Below are positions 23,578 through 36,100 of a stretch of DNA of 64,000 nt, piece after piece. The DNA comes from Quercus robur (taxonomy: Eukaryota > Streptophyta > Magnoliopsida > Fagales > Fagaceae): NCBI RefSeq assembly GCF_932294415.1, contig NC_065538.1, forward strand, positions 15,450,830 through 15,514,829, read 5' to 3'. A model generated the notes under the pieces. The model had not been told where the DNA came from. It ran no database searches and worked only from the letters and a program-made list of their open reading frames with translations. The position numbers were made by a program, and so were the translations under genes. Position 1 is the stretch's first letter; every line of letters starts with the position of its first letter.

Positions 23578-24654
23578 TCCAAAATTTTGCCATGTTTAAG
23601 TAAAAAAGCGATAAATTATACTGTTTCACAACTTTAAAAAATTGTTTAATGGTTTTTCAATATAAGAAAAAAAAAAAAAAACCAACCCTTGAAAATCAGA
23701 GGTAGAGAAGGAGAGAGAGACAAAGTTCGTAAGAGAGAGAACTGTTTTGGTACCAAAAAAAGAAAAAAAGAAAAAGCTGGGATAGAGAGAGAGGGAGTTT
23801 ACTAGGCCATATGCCTGCCAAAGTCTGATCTCCCACCACCATTAGACTCCTGTGACCCCCACGATAATTTTTTATTTTTTTTTTCATTGTTAAAATTTAT
23901 GGATTTGGTTATATACTTATCTTTGGTTGGATTGATATCGATTTAGGTGTTTGGGTTAAAGTTGATTTTGATTAAGGAATCTAGGTAAGAATGCTTTAAG
24001 TTTGGGGTATTTGAGTTAAATTAGTGAAGATTGGAGACCCCATGTGAAATTGATGTATTATAAATCACAATCTGCTATTTCAACAAGCTGTGAAATTTAT
24101 TGTGTTTGTGGAATAAATTGATTTTAACTAAAGCTTTTAACACGGTTACATATTTTAAAAATCTAACCCTTGGATTACATGCTTTTTATGTTTTTAACAT
24201 ACATGTCAAATTTTGTTTAAATTGGATATTATTTATTATTCAATCCATGAACTTACATTTCGTGCATAATTTAAGACTATAAAAGTTAAAATATAAATAT
24301 TTGACTGATAATATAGTTATTGATTTTTTAACTTCTTGAAATTTTGCAAACATGAAGAATATAATAAGAACCTTCGTGAAGGCCATAGGAACAAAGCTCC
24401 AACAGAAACGTTTCAACGTGGCTCCAATAACAAAAACCAATTTGAAGGTTTAACCTCCTTTTTTTTTTTTTTTTTTTTTTTTTTTGAGAAACATTTAAAG
24501 GTTTAACTTTAAGAATAGCAGCGGTGAGCTATGCACCTATAGCCTAAAAATTGAAGTGACCGATTTATGAATATTTGTAGTGATAATTTGAAACGTCGGT
24601 TTCATATTATTATTAGTATAATATACTAAAACAAAGAGTCATTTATTTCCTTCT

Positions 24655-24697
<43 letters not shown>

Positions 24698-25154
24698 TCA
24701 TTTCTTTCATTGGAAAAGATTTATGATAAGTTTAGTATATGATATACTAAAACAAACTGTATTTCACTGGAAAAGATGAATCGACCAATATGATAAATTT
24801 AGGAAAATATTACAAACATATAGTCTATTAGGACAGGCAATAGGTACAACTTTTAACAAACACGTCATGTGTTCCATTGAAGTCCAATATGAATTATCGG
24901 GAGATTACAATTAAAGAAAATAATAGAACTTAGGTACAATTTATTAAGTTTCTCAATTAATATCAAACAAATAAAAACATTAGATTTAATTTTCATTGAG
25001 AAAGACAACATTATTTATTCTCATTGATCAATGCAATCATGTGTTTGAATCTAATTGAAGAAAGTAATGTAGAGAATTTCAGGAACTATACGTAACTTTT
25101 GCCCCAATTCAAAGACATTTAAGATCCAATATTCCAATCTCATCTTTGGACAAG
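23578..25154. other. Spacer downstream of RLK1
   Basis: Helitron-like 5' sequence to about 23640, purine-rich leader-like sequence near 23695-23800, then AT-rich DNA with poly-T (24458-24485) and poly-A (24656-24694). No gene seen. Confidence 0.55.
24656..24694. repeat. Poly-A run flanked by short direct repeat
   Basis: About 39 A. AAAGAGTCATTT occurs just upstream (24633-24644) and again at the end of the run. That is the pattern of a retroposed, extremely truncated insertion with target duplication. Confidence 0.6.
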
Positions 25155-28100
25155 TTACCGTGTTGAAGGATTGAGTTCTGTAATCATATTCATATTGACC
25201 GTTTCAACTGAATAATTTGATTCACCCTTCCTTTGAGCTAATTCAGATGTCAAACACTCCTTTAGTTTAATCACCACCTCACTCATGGTTGGCCTTTCAA
25301 TGGAGGTGGAAGACACACAAGCCATTGCGATTTCAACAACTTTCCAAGCTGAGTTAACATTGAAATTTCCATGCAACCTTGGATCAACAATATTTTGAAT
25401 ATCTCGTTTATCAACCATGATTCTCACCCATTGGCTTATATGAGTATTTTCACGGGATCTTTCTATTACATGTTGACTTGTGACTATCTCTAAAAGGACA
25501 ACTCCAAAACTATAAACATCACTTTTTTCAGTCAACCTATATGAAGTGGAGTACCTGCAAGCCAACGCATGTCATACTTAAAAAAAAAAAAAATTGTAAT
25601 TATTAGAAGTTTAATTTTCAAGTCATTCCCATTTGTCTTTCACCGGTACAAGGTTTGTATCTAATGCTTGGGATCACTGATACTTATAATGTTTTTAACG
25701 AAATGAATTTTGAAATTAAGAAGTAATCTTAAGTAAAAAAAATACTCACTCAGGATCGAGGTACCCAGGGGTGCCGGCAACACTAAAAGTTGAGACATGA
25801 GTGCCACCATTAGTTGGGAAAATTTTGGAAAGACCAAAATCAGCTATTTTGGCATGAAAATTTTCATTCAACAAGATGTTTGTAGTCTTCACGTCTCTAT
25901 GTATTATAGGTGGTTTACATCCATAGTGCAAATACTCCAGTCCTACATTTTGTAGTCCAAATCATTTTTAGAAAAAATAAAATGAAATCTTATTAAAGAT
26001 AAAGTTAAGCAAATCAACTCATCACTCTTGGCTAACCTTGTGCTGCGTCCATTGCAATATTCAGCCTTGCTTCCCAACTCAAGATGTTATTATTCTTACC
26101 TGCATCCATATATGAAATTCCTAAGCGTTTCTAGTTGTGTGATTCAATTAATGCAAGAAAAATTTAGAAAGGGAAATTGTTTTCTATCTTTAATGTTGGA
26201 TTATGTCCCCTTTAGGCCCAAGCTCAGTTGGGTCGTATTTTATGTTGTACATATGCACTACTAGTCGTTGACTATGCCAATGGAGTATGGATACAGTACA
26301 CATCGTCTTCTCTTTTCTTTTTCTTTTTTTTCTTTTTTCTTTTTCTTTTTTTCCTTTATTTATTTAAGAATTCAATAATATACTCTCAATTCCTATGGAG
26401 AATCAAATAAGGTAGCTTAAAATGTGGAATCTTCTCTAGATACTTTTATAATGACCAACCTGAAAGATGTGCATCTAAGTCTCCGTTGGCCATGTACTCA
26501 TATACAAGCCCCATATTTGTTCCTTCATAGCAATACCCGACAAGGGTAGTCAGGTTTCGATGATGAACTCTCATAAGAAGTTTCACCTGTAATTCAAGAA
26601 GTATCATTTTCATTAATTTGATATATAAATCTATGTATGTATCTATGTGAAAGCTCAAGAATCTAAGTCATAGTCGCTTGCCTCTGCTTGAAATTGTTGA
26701 TACCCTTGACCTGATGCCACTGAGAGCACTTTCACTGCAACTTGAGTGTCATCAATATAGCCATGGTAAACTTGTCCAAATCCACCCTTACCAAGAATCC
26801 TCTCAAAATTGTTGGTAATTCTTATAAGATCAGCATATGTAAATTGGCGTTGTATTGACTCTATTGACTGAAACGACGTGGTCTGGAAGTTGGATTCTGT
26901 TCCCGCTATGGCCACTGCGAACATCATCAATATAAGAAACATAAGTGAGGAGAATGTATTCTTTGTTTACTTGAATATAGGTCTTATATTTCAATTCTAC
27001 CCTTTATTCTTGTCTCTTTTTTATCTCTTAAGTCCCCACAAGACAACCACAACAATCAATGAGAGGAGGAGCAATACACCAACTGATGCCCCTATTGGAA
27101 CAGCAATATTGTTCTTCTTTTTGCATGATCCAAATCCGCAAACATTTAAGTTTTCATCCACACTAGAGCAATAAAAAGGATGGCAGTGAAATTTTAAGGC
27201 ATTGAATTATAACTTTGTATTGTGAAAAGAAAGTAATTATTATAATGAAGGGTTACATTATCTTCGAAAAAAAATCATACCTTAGTAATAGAGAACCATT
27301 CTTCGATCTTTCAATGAGGTCAGCTGGAATAGTACCAGTGAATTGATTTTTTTCTATGTTTCTGCAAAGGAAGGGTGAATATGATTTTTGTCATTTCCAA
27401 CAAATTAAGAAATTTTTAGTAACAATCTTAAAATTCAACTTACAGGACCCTCAAGTATTGCAATTGCAAAAGGAAATCAGGCACTGATCCAGTAAGATTA
27501 TTGTTTGATATATCCCTGAAATGACAAAATCACTTACCTTGTCATAAAAATTGTAAGCAAATTTGGTAATCATTTTCATGTATTTACATTTTTTATTAAG
27601 TAAATTGCAAATACTTACAAATATTGTAACATTATGAGATTTGATATATAAATAGATACCCCTCCAGTCAATCCACTAGAGGACAAGTTCCTGATTCAAT
27701 TTACATTTCACAGTAAGAGATACTTCAAAAATAAGTTTCCAAGTCATAAGGCTTGTATGAATGAAAAAACTTACAAGGATGTTATTCTAGGTGGGTTAAT
27801 ACTATCATAGCTGCAATTTAAACCTGCCCATGAGTATGCTTGTGGGAGACACGGATCTCCTTCCCAATTTCTTTGTATTCCGTATGCTAACTTGATTTTT
27901 GTGATGGCATCAACTATAACATTTTCATATGCATCCAAACAAGCAAAAAAAAAAAAAAAAAAAGTACAAAATAGAATAAGGCACTAGATGACATGCATGT
28001 GTGGAAGAAAACATACCATCTTGTTGGTTTGTTCCTAGTTTTGAGAGATCTCTAATTGAATATATCTCGAGTGCATTGAGGATAGGTGGCAGTGTTGAAC

Positions 28101-28498
28101 TTTTTGTTTTGGAGATTAAAAGATCATAATTTTGGGCAATCGCCAAGATGGATGTGCTGTACACTGTGGATGTGTACAAGTATTGTGGAACAATAGGTCC
28201 GTAAAAGAACCTCCCATTTACAGTAACGTTGAATGATCTGGACTGAGTAGCTTTGAGGTTTACAACTTCAGCAAAGTGCATGTAAACATAGTATTGTGAG
28301 GAAGTAGCATTCTGCGAATTCCAATTCAACTCCAGAGGAGCACTAACATTAATTGGAGTGGAAGCAGTACTCATAACAATAGAGGGTGGTTGGTAATAAT
28401 TATTACTTTGGGAGTCAATAAGAAGTGAGGTACTTAAAGTTGTAGACGAATTATAGTTGAAGGGAGTCCAAACGCGATCATAAACGTCTGTTGGATAC
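25155..28498 (-). pseudogene. RLK1: 5'-truncated malectin-like LRR receptor kinase
   Basis: Eleven exons match exons 3-13 of RLK3: 28017-28498 (second half of malectin-like domain), 27775-27913 (contains NWEGDPC), 27619-27690, 27444-27515 and 27281-27361 (LRRs), about 27001-27162 (Cys pair, membrane segment), then kinase exons 26682-26914, 26460-26586, 26037-26099, 25750-25942 and 25155-25554. The kinase has [24 protein letters not shown] and the GTPGYLDPE loop, so its catalytic residues are present. Lesions: no signal-peptide exon or first malectin exon is found upstream to 32.6 kb, and an in-frame TAA (27021-27023) follows the membrane segment right after LKR; the next frame resumes as DKKETRIKG, which suggests a 1-base indel. 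Family members are plasma-membrane receptors. A functional allele elsewhere is possible, but this copy looks dead. Confidence 0.82.
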
Positions 28499-29339
28499 CT
28501 AAGAAAACATAGATATTCAGAATAAGCCAGCAACTAATTGATAATAGTGTGCAATGTTCATATTGGGTTTGGGTTATTTTACAATCTAATGTGGCCTTTT
28601 TGATTGAGAAAACGTCAACCCAACACAACCCATGGTAACTTTAAAAACTAGCCCAACTTGTGTTGGGTTGGGTTACCACGTTGAGGCAATTTTGTGAGAC
28701 CTAATAAAAAAATGGATCTTCTTTGAATTTTTAGGTCCATTTTTTTTTTTTTTTTTGATATTGGAATTTTTAAGTCCATTATTTATGGATCATATAGTAA
28801 ATAACATTCAATTAACACAATATTTGACATATGTGTTAAGAGCGTAAATAACATGCAATCTAATATTTAGATTTTCAAAATATGTAACAATGTTAATTTT
28901 TTTTAAAAGGAAGTTATCGTTTTAAGTTACAACAAAAATTGTACCCAAAATTTGTCCTAAAACAATATTGAGACACAATCTACTACGAAGCATAGCTAAT
29001 GTACATATGAAATGCAATTTTCATGATAATGAATGCTTTTACATACATGTTAAAACTTGGGGATTTTGAGTTACGTCTATCATTAAAAATAGTTGTACAA
29101 TAGTGCACCTCAATTGTTCATAAAAGTACTCAAAATAGTACATTGTGACATTACGTTACTCACACAGTAAGCCACAACAAATATTGGTTATAAACCCACA
29201 ACAAGGAACCCAACCCCATGTCATGTAATAGTAATCTAGACAGGATTATAAGATGTTATATACTATTTGATAAATAATTTTCTCAAATAAAAAATTTCCT
29301 TTAAATTAAAGAGGCAATGTGATCTCTAATCAACTATTT

Positions 29340-29340
<1 letters not shown>

Positions 29341-29390
<50 letters not shown>
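29341..29390. repeat. (CA)n(TA)n(GA)n compound microsatellite
   Basis: Three adjacent dinucleotide runs. A similar (CA)n(TA)n run lies at 29494-29530. Confidence 0.95.
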
Positions 29391-29493
29391 TTAGTAAACA
29401 TTGTTGTAGTAGCCTCAATTTGTGTTTTATCAATAAGAATAGTTAATGGGATAAATGGATTTATTTTCACTTATCAATTATATGTGATGCCCT

Positions 29494-29530
<37 letters not shown>
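29494..29530. repeat. (CA)n(TA)n microsatellite
   Basis: Second compound run, about 150 bp from the first, with the same CA-to-TA order. Confidence 0.95.
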
Positions 29531-29613
29531 GAAAAAGACTTTTTATAGTATTTTTCCTAATATTTATATGAGAAGTTATTTATGTGGTCCCTAAATATTA
29601 AAACATGTATTGA

Positions 29614-31962
29614 CACTACAAAAAACTTCACTTTTTTTCAACCCTCTATTTCCAAGGGTCTCCTAAAAAGGTCCAAACAGACGCTGAAAATAGCACGTAT
29701 GGTTAGCTTTATTTCAAGATTCATTAAAACCCTTGAAATAAGCCAATACAACCGTATTAAAAAAACGCAAACTAGTTTTAGCAGCATTCCCGTTATAGTT
29801 TTGGCTCCAAAATATTACATTTTTCAGCACCACTTTCACGCAACCCTCAAAATAAAGATATTTCAAAATTTTCAATCAACGAAATTGAAAGCTCGAAAAT
29901 GTGTTAAAATACAAGAGCTGTTTAGACCTCCAAATTAAAGATTACGGCTCGATTGATTTCACTCTAACTTATTCAAAGCACGGAAAAGAATAAATGAGAG
30001 CGTACAAACAAATAAGCTACTTTAAGCCATATTCATCACAACACAGCAGTAAAATGAAAGCTAAAAGAGTATGGAAGAAGAAAGCAAATACAAGATAACA
30101 CGCCGACGTATTATCGAAGAAGAAACCGAAGTACTCGGCGTAAAACCTCTCCGCTGCCCTCCAAACGGTAATTGATCCACTAGACAATCAATTGAGATAC
30201 ACGAATAGCAAAAGACCCTCTAAGCCTAATCTACCCAATGCACTTAAGCCCTCCAAACTCCTACTCCAACAAGGCTTTTCAAAACCGTGTCTTGTCTAGT
30301 TTTTCGGATCCCGCAATACACCCGATTGCATCCGTCAAAGCCTAGCTTCTTTCAATACTTCCCAGCAGCACCAAAACCTCACTTGACACTTTGAAAGGGT
30401 GTGGTAAGTGTTTGGGCTATCAACCTCTCAATGGTATGGAAATGGAGAAGTAGGATTTGAGGAAAATTCACAAATAATTGTGTAGAGAATTGTGGGTATA
30501 ATAATCTCTAACTCTCAATGTTTGCGGCTAGGCTTAGAAGCACTCCTCAACATATGTGGGTAATGGAGGTATATATAGTGTGGGTAAGGATAGAGTGTAT
30601 TAGAAATGACAATCTGGCAAAACAGAATGTTTCGCGGGTGTCTTGCAGGAAGGCCTTACTCGCAAGACACTTGCAAAAACCAGCTGTCTCCATTTTGTTC
30701 TGACTTTTCGCATTCCAGTCATGTGCAGGGCACATGCATCACTTCACGGGAAGCTTACTCGTGAGCTACCCACGAAAACATCTTCAATCTTCAATTAGCC
30801 TTAAGTCTTCACACTTTCTTTCTCTCACACACAATCCTTACAAATAAATCCCACATGAAATACAGGGTACATAAGATTGAACAAAATTACAATCAAATTT
30901 AGCATGGAATAAAAGCCAACAAATACATAGTTGTAAATTAAAACTTTACAGAAATAAAGCCCATAATTTGAAAAATAAAAGGAGAAAACCATTTCATTCA
31001 GTCAGATCTAAAACTCCTGGATTCGTAGCTCTCTAACTCTCTCTCTCTTAGAATACTCAAAGGTGTGGTGGTAGACGACTTAGCTCCGGCGACTATTTGG
31101 GGCACAGTGGGCAGTGATATCATCTCTGATGATGAGCTAAGGGCATGGTAGTCGGAAATATCATCTCCTCCACTTCTTTGTTCGATTACAGGTCTCTCTC
31201 TATCTAAATCTCTGTTTGTTTCTCGAGAAAAAAAAAATTGAAATTGTCCTAATCTCTCTCGTTTTCTCTCTATCATTCTCTTCAGTAGTAGAGAGACTAC
31301 AAAGTATTAGTCCAATTTTGCGTAGTCCTAGTGTTTTAGGGGCTTAGAGAGCAAGTAATAGTATAAATTAGGGGCTACGGTTTGGATACTTTGGAATTGG
31401 AATCACACCAAACTGGCTTTGATTCAAAATAGATCTCTGGCTTAAAAAAGCAGAAGGTGTGGATTACATATTTCTCATTTTCTTCATTTTGCTATGCATT
31501 TCCTGGTTCATTTTTGTTTTAGGTCTAATCTGAAGCTTTAGCCTGATTCAATTTTGTATATAAAATCTTCTTTTGATTGTAAGTTTGATTTTTTTTTTTA
31601 GTAAAATTGATGCATTGGAATTGAATGAGAATGAAATAGTTTTCATTTGGCGATGGTGGCAATTTAAAAACTATTATATTAATTTTTACTTGGGGCATAG
31701 AATGTGGGGAGGACTTAAATGGAATCTGCTACCGGTTTTAGAGTTTGTTTCACTGCACAATTTCTTGAACAAAGCGAATTGTAGGAATGTTATATAGATG
31801 TTATAGAGAGGACCTTATTTGTTCAATATGGTTAAATTTACATGGAAAGAAGTGCGCCACTTTAGAAAGGGTCAATTGGACTCTTAAAATAAAAATTTTC
31901 AAGGTTTTTTAATACTTTTTTAAGGATTTTGACCCTTGAAAAAAGTCATATTTGTTGTAGTA
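29614..31962. mobile_element. Possible non-autonomous CACTA-like element
   Basis: The left end reads CACTACAAAAAACTTCAC then T7CAA; the complement of the right end reads TACTACAACAAATATGAC then T6CAAGGG. Both ends thus share ACTACAA...GACTTTTTTCAA-like sequence, as CACTA superfamily inverted ends do. The first base of the right end deviates and no 3-bp target duplication is evident. There is no transposase. The interior contains two GC-richer leader-like stretches (about 30090-30330 and 31000-31290, the latter with CT-rich and TCTCTCTC words) of unknown origin. It could instead be unrelated sequence bracketed by chance. Confidence 0.4.
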
Positions 31963-32088
31963 AGTATTAGATATGAGTAATAAATAATTTTTTCACGAAT
32001 AAACTTGTAGCATATATGTCCATATCGAGCATACATTAATTCTAAAGCCTCCATTATGTAGTTTTAACTGCATATCTCTATGTTTGAT

Positions 32089-32125
<37 letters not shown>

Positions 32126-32613
32126 AGAGAAAACGATAGTAGACTTAATTAATTGAAAAAAATATATACAATGGGGAAGAGAAATAGAAACATATGCCCT
32201 CCTTTTTCTCTTTTGCATCACTAGCATACGCTAGAGAAACATGGTTACATTGTAAAAACAAAGAAAGAAAAAAGAGTTTCATATAATATTAATGTAACTT
32301 AAGGTAAATCATAGAGTACATGATATTTAATTTGAGAATATATAAGATTCAAGTTAATTTCGGCCGCCACAAATTAAAATTTCTGACTCCACCCGTGGCT
32401 ACGTGCCTGCCTCGCTGGTGTGAACTTGATCTTTGCAGATTCGAACTTGAAAAACCAGCAACACTACTTGACTCAAACACACCCAACCCAAATACACAAA
32501 TGACCCACAAAGCACAAATACAAATTGTTTGACGATAAAAATATGTAGAAACTTCGAACGGAATGTGCCAACATTGAACAAGATCTAACACATAATAAAA
32601 TTAAAGAAAAGTA
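31963..32613. other. Spacer before Copia element
   Basis: AT-rich with a 35-base poly-T (32090-32124). The last bases, ACACATAATAAAATTAAAGA then AAAGTA, are the host side of the Copia insertion and match sequence downstream of RLK3 (about 51152-51207). Confidence 0.7.
32090..32124. repeat. Poly-T run of about 35 bases
   Basis: Homopolymer, possibly the tail of a minus-strand retroposon. No body was recognised. Confidence 0.85.
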
Positions 32614-32714
32614 TGTTGAAGTGGGCCGTGTGTGGCTTGAATTGCCACAAGCCCACGTCCACCTTATTTGACCAAATCCTGTTTGGAATAGTAACCCACC
32701 TTTTAGCCGACTTT

Positions 32715-32750
<36 letters not shown>

Positions 32751-33094
32751 GTTTTGAGAAGTAATGTGCAGCCGTGAGATTAAAGAAAAGGAGTAATTCC
32801 AATTAACCTAGCCGCATGAGAGAAAATAGAGAAAAGAGAGGCAGCCAACTTCTATTCTTATTTTTTCTGTGAGAGAGTGCTAGGGTGTAATTGGGATTTG
32901 GGTTTCTTGAGAGTGTTCTTATGCACTATTGTATTTTCCCTGATAATAGTGAAATCCCTGCAACTCCGTGGACGTAGGCAAATTGCCAAACCACGTAAAT
33001 ATTGTCTTGTGCGTGTGATTATTTTCTTTGACGTGTGTTTTCTCTATTTGTTTTGTTTCTCTCAGGTTAGGAATTTTTGGTTAAATTCCCTACA
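32614..33094 (+). repeat. 5' LTR of Copia element
   Basis: 481 bp, TG...CA. It contains a (TA)n run (about 32708-32746) that can serve as TATA region, followed by a GAGAGAAAATAGAG leader-like part. Confidence 0.96.
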
Positions 33095-33096
33095 AC

Positions 33097-33108
33097 TGGT
33101 ATCAGAGC
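33097..33108 (+). other. Primer binding site, tRNA-iMet type
   Basis: TGGTATCAGAGC, two bases after the 5' LTR, as in the Sirevirus-like element. Confidence 0.95.
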
Positions 33109-33133
33109 CTAGGGTTAGGTTTGAGTGGGAGCA

Positions 33134-36100
33134 ATGGCAGAGGAAGCAGGAAAGGCGTCTGGAATAGAAAAGTTTGATGGCACAGACTTCGCATATTGGA
33201 GGATGCAGATTGAAGATTATCTCTATGGGAGGAAATTGCATCTACCTCTTTTGGGGACAAAACCTGAGGCTATGAAGGCTGAGGAATGGGCTCTTCTTGA
33301 TAGACAGGTATTGGGAGTTATTAGGTTAACTCTGTCTAGGTCTGTTGCACACAATGTTGTAAAAGAGAAGACCACAGCAGATCTGATGAAGGCTTTGTCT
33401 GGTATGTATGAAAAGCCGTCAGCAAACAATAAAGTGCACTTGATGAAGAAACTGTTCAATCTGAAGATGGCAGAGAATGCATCAGTAGCACAACATCTAA
33501 ATGAATTTAACACTATCACAAATCAATTGTCGTCTGTAGAAATTGATTTTGATGATGAGATTCGTGCTCTGATCGTCTTGGCTTCTTTGCCAAATAGTTG
33601 GGAGGCAATGAGGATGGCAGTAAGCAATTCTACAGGAAAGGAAAAACTCAAGTACAATGATATACGAGATTTAATTCTGGCTGAGGAGATTCGCAGAAGA
33701 GATGCAGGTGAAACCTCAGGATCTAGTTCTGCCCTAAACCTTAAGACAAGAGGCAAAGGTAATAACAGAAATTCAAATCGGGGCAGATCAAAATCCAAAA
33801 ATTCTAATCGGAACAGAAGTAAATCTAGATCAGGCCAACAAGTACAATGCTGGAATTGTGGGAAAACAGATCACTTTAGGAATCAATGCAAAAGTCCTAA
33901 GAAGAAGAATGAAGATGATTCTGCTAATGCTGTAACAGAAGAGGTACAGGATGCATTACTTCTTGCAGTAGACAGTCCACTTGATGATTGGGTTTTGGAT
34001 TCAGGAGCTTCGTTTCATACCACTCCACACCGAGAAATCATACAGAATTATGTTGCAGGTGATTTTGGTAAGGTGTATTTGGCTGATGGTTCAGCCTTGG
34101 ATGTTGTGGGTATGGGAGATGTTCGAATATTGTTGCCCAATGGGTCTGTTTGGTTACTGGAGAAGATACGACATATTCCTGACCTGAGAAGGAATCTGAT
34201 TTCTGTTGGACAACTTGATGATGAAGGACATGCAATACTATTTGTTGGTGGTACTTGGAAGGTTACAAAGGGAGTTAGGGTATTGGCTCGTGGAAAGAAA
34301 ACTGGTACTCTGTACATGACCTCAAGTCCAAGAGACACAATTGCAGTTGCTGATGCAAGTACTGATACAAGCCTATGGCACTGCAGACTTGGTCACATGA
34401 GTGAGAAAGGGATAAAGATGCTGCTGTCAAAAGGAAAACTACCAGAATTGAAGTCCATTGATTTTGACATGTGTGAAAGTTGCATCTTAGGAAAGCAGAA
34501 AAAGGTGAGCTTCTTGAAAACTGGCAGGACACCGAAGGCTGGAAAATTGGAGTTAGTACACACTGATTTGTGGGGGCCTTCTCCGGTTGCATCCCTTGGA
34601 GGTTCAAGGTACTACATCACTTTCATTGATGACTCAAGTAGAAAGGTATGGGTTTATTTTCTAAAAAATAAATCAGATGTATTTGAAACCTTTAAGAAGT
34701 GGAAGGCCATGGTTGAGACAGAAACAGGTTTGAAAGTAAAATGTTTGAGGTCAGATAATGGAGGAGAGTACATAGATGGAGGGTTCAGTGAGTATTGTGC
34801 TGCACAGGGAATTAGAATGGAGAAGACCATTCCTGGGACACCACAGCAGAATGGTGTGGCTGAGCGCATGAATAGAACTCTCAATGAGCGTGCTAGGAGT
34901 ATGAGGTTGCATGCTGGACTACCAAAAACTTTTTGGGCTGATGCTGTTAGCACTGCAGCTTACCTGATAAACCGAGGACCTTCAGTTCCCATGGAGTTCA
35001 GACTTCCTGAGGAGGTTTGGAGCGGTAAAGAGGTAAAGTTTTCACACTTAAAAGTTTTTGGTTGTGTTTCCTATGTTCATATTGATTCTGATGCTCGTAG
35101 TAAACTTGATGCAAAGTCTAAAATATGTTTTTTCATTGGCTATGGTGATGAGAAATTTGGCTATAGGTTTTGGGATGAACAAAACAGGAAAATCATCAGA
35201 AGTAGAAATGTGATATTTAATGAACAGGTTATGTACAAGGACAGATCAACTGTAGTGTCAGATGTTACAGAGATAGATCAAAAGAAATCTGAGTTTGTCA
35301 ACTTAGATGAATTGACTGAAAGTACTGTCCAGAAAAGGGGTGAAGAAGATAAAGAGAATGTAAATTCACAGGTAGATCTGAGTACACCTGTAGTTGAAGT
35401 CCGCAGATCTTCCAGGAACATTAGACCTTCACAGCATTATTCACCCACTCTAAATTATCTCTTGTTGACTGATGGTGGTGAGCCAGAGTGTTATGATGAA
35501 GCCTTGCAAGATGAGAATTCAAGCAAGTGGGAGTTAGCCATGAAGGATGAGATGGATTCCTTGTTGGGGAATCAAACATGGGAACTGACTGAATTACCAG
35601 TAGGAAAGAAGGCTTTGTACAACAAGTGGGTATATAGAATAAAGAATGAGCATGATGGTAGCAAACGTTACAAGGCCAGATTAGTTGTTAAAGGGTTCCA
35701 GCAGAAGGAAGGCATTGACTACACAGAGATATTTTCTCCAGTTGTGAAGATGTCAACAATCAGACTAGTACTGGGAATGGTGGCTGCAGAAAACTTACAT
35801 CTTGAGCAGTTAGATGTGAAGACAGCATTCCTTCATGGTGACTTAGAGGAAGACATTTACATGATTCAGCCAGAAGGGTTCATTGCTCAAGGACAAGAGA
35901 ATCTAGTCTGCAAACTGAAAAAGAGCTTGTATGGCCTAAAACAAGCTCCAAGACAATGGTACAAGAAATTTGACAGTTTTATGCATAGAATTGGGTTCAA
36001 GAGATGTGAAGCTGATCACTGTTGCTATGTTAAGTCTTTTGACAATTCTTACATTATATTACTGTTGTATGTGGATGATATGCTTATTGCAGGGTCTAGC

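Larger units (their letters stand above)
28499..29613. other. AT-rich spacer upstream of RLK1 remnant
   Basis: Immediately beyond the exon at 28017-28498 homology to the other receptors is lost, at about 28560. The stretch holds GGGTTGGGTT-like words near 28565-28680 and microsatellites, but no malectin exon or other gene. Confidence 0.6.

Noticed and set aside
25155..28498. RLK1 as a functional receptor gene
   Set aside because: Missing 5' exons plus a stop after the membrane segment outweigh the otherwise clean kinase exons.
29582..29938. 118-codon ORF near the CACTA-like left end
   Set aside because: Basic, low-complexity product overlapping a presumed transposon end; no family resemblance.
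28499..32600. Search for the missing signal-peptide and first malectin exons of RLK1
   Set aside because: No sequence resembling the LDCGLP...SYTEP start or the [10 protein letters not shown] block was found on the minus strand.
33125..33133. GTG start three codons upstream of the Copia gag-pol ATG
   Set aside because: Eukaryotic translation would start at the ATG at 33134, directly after the primer-site region.
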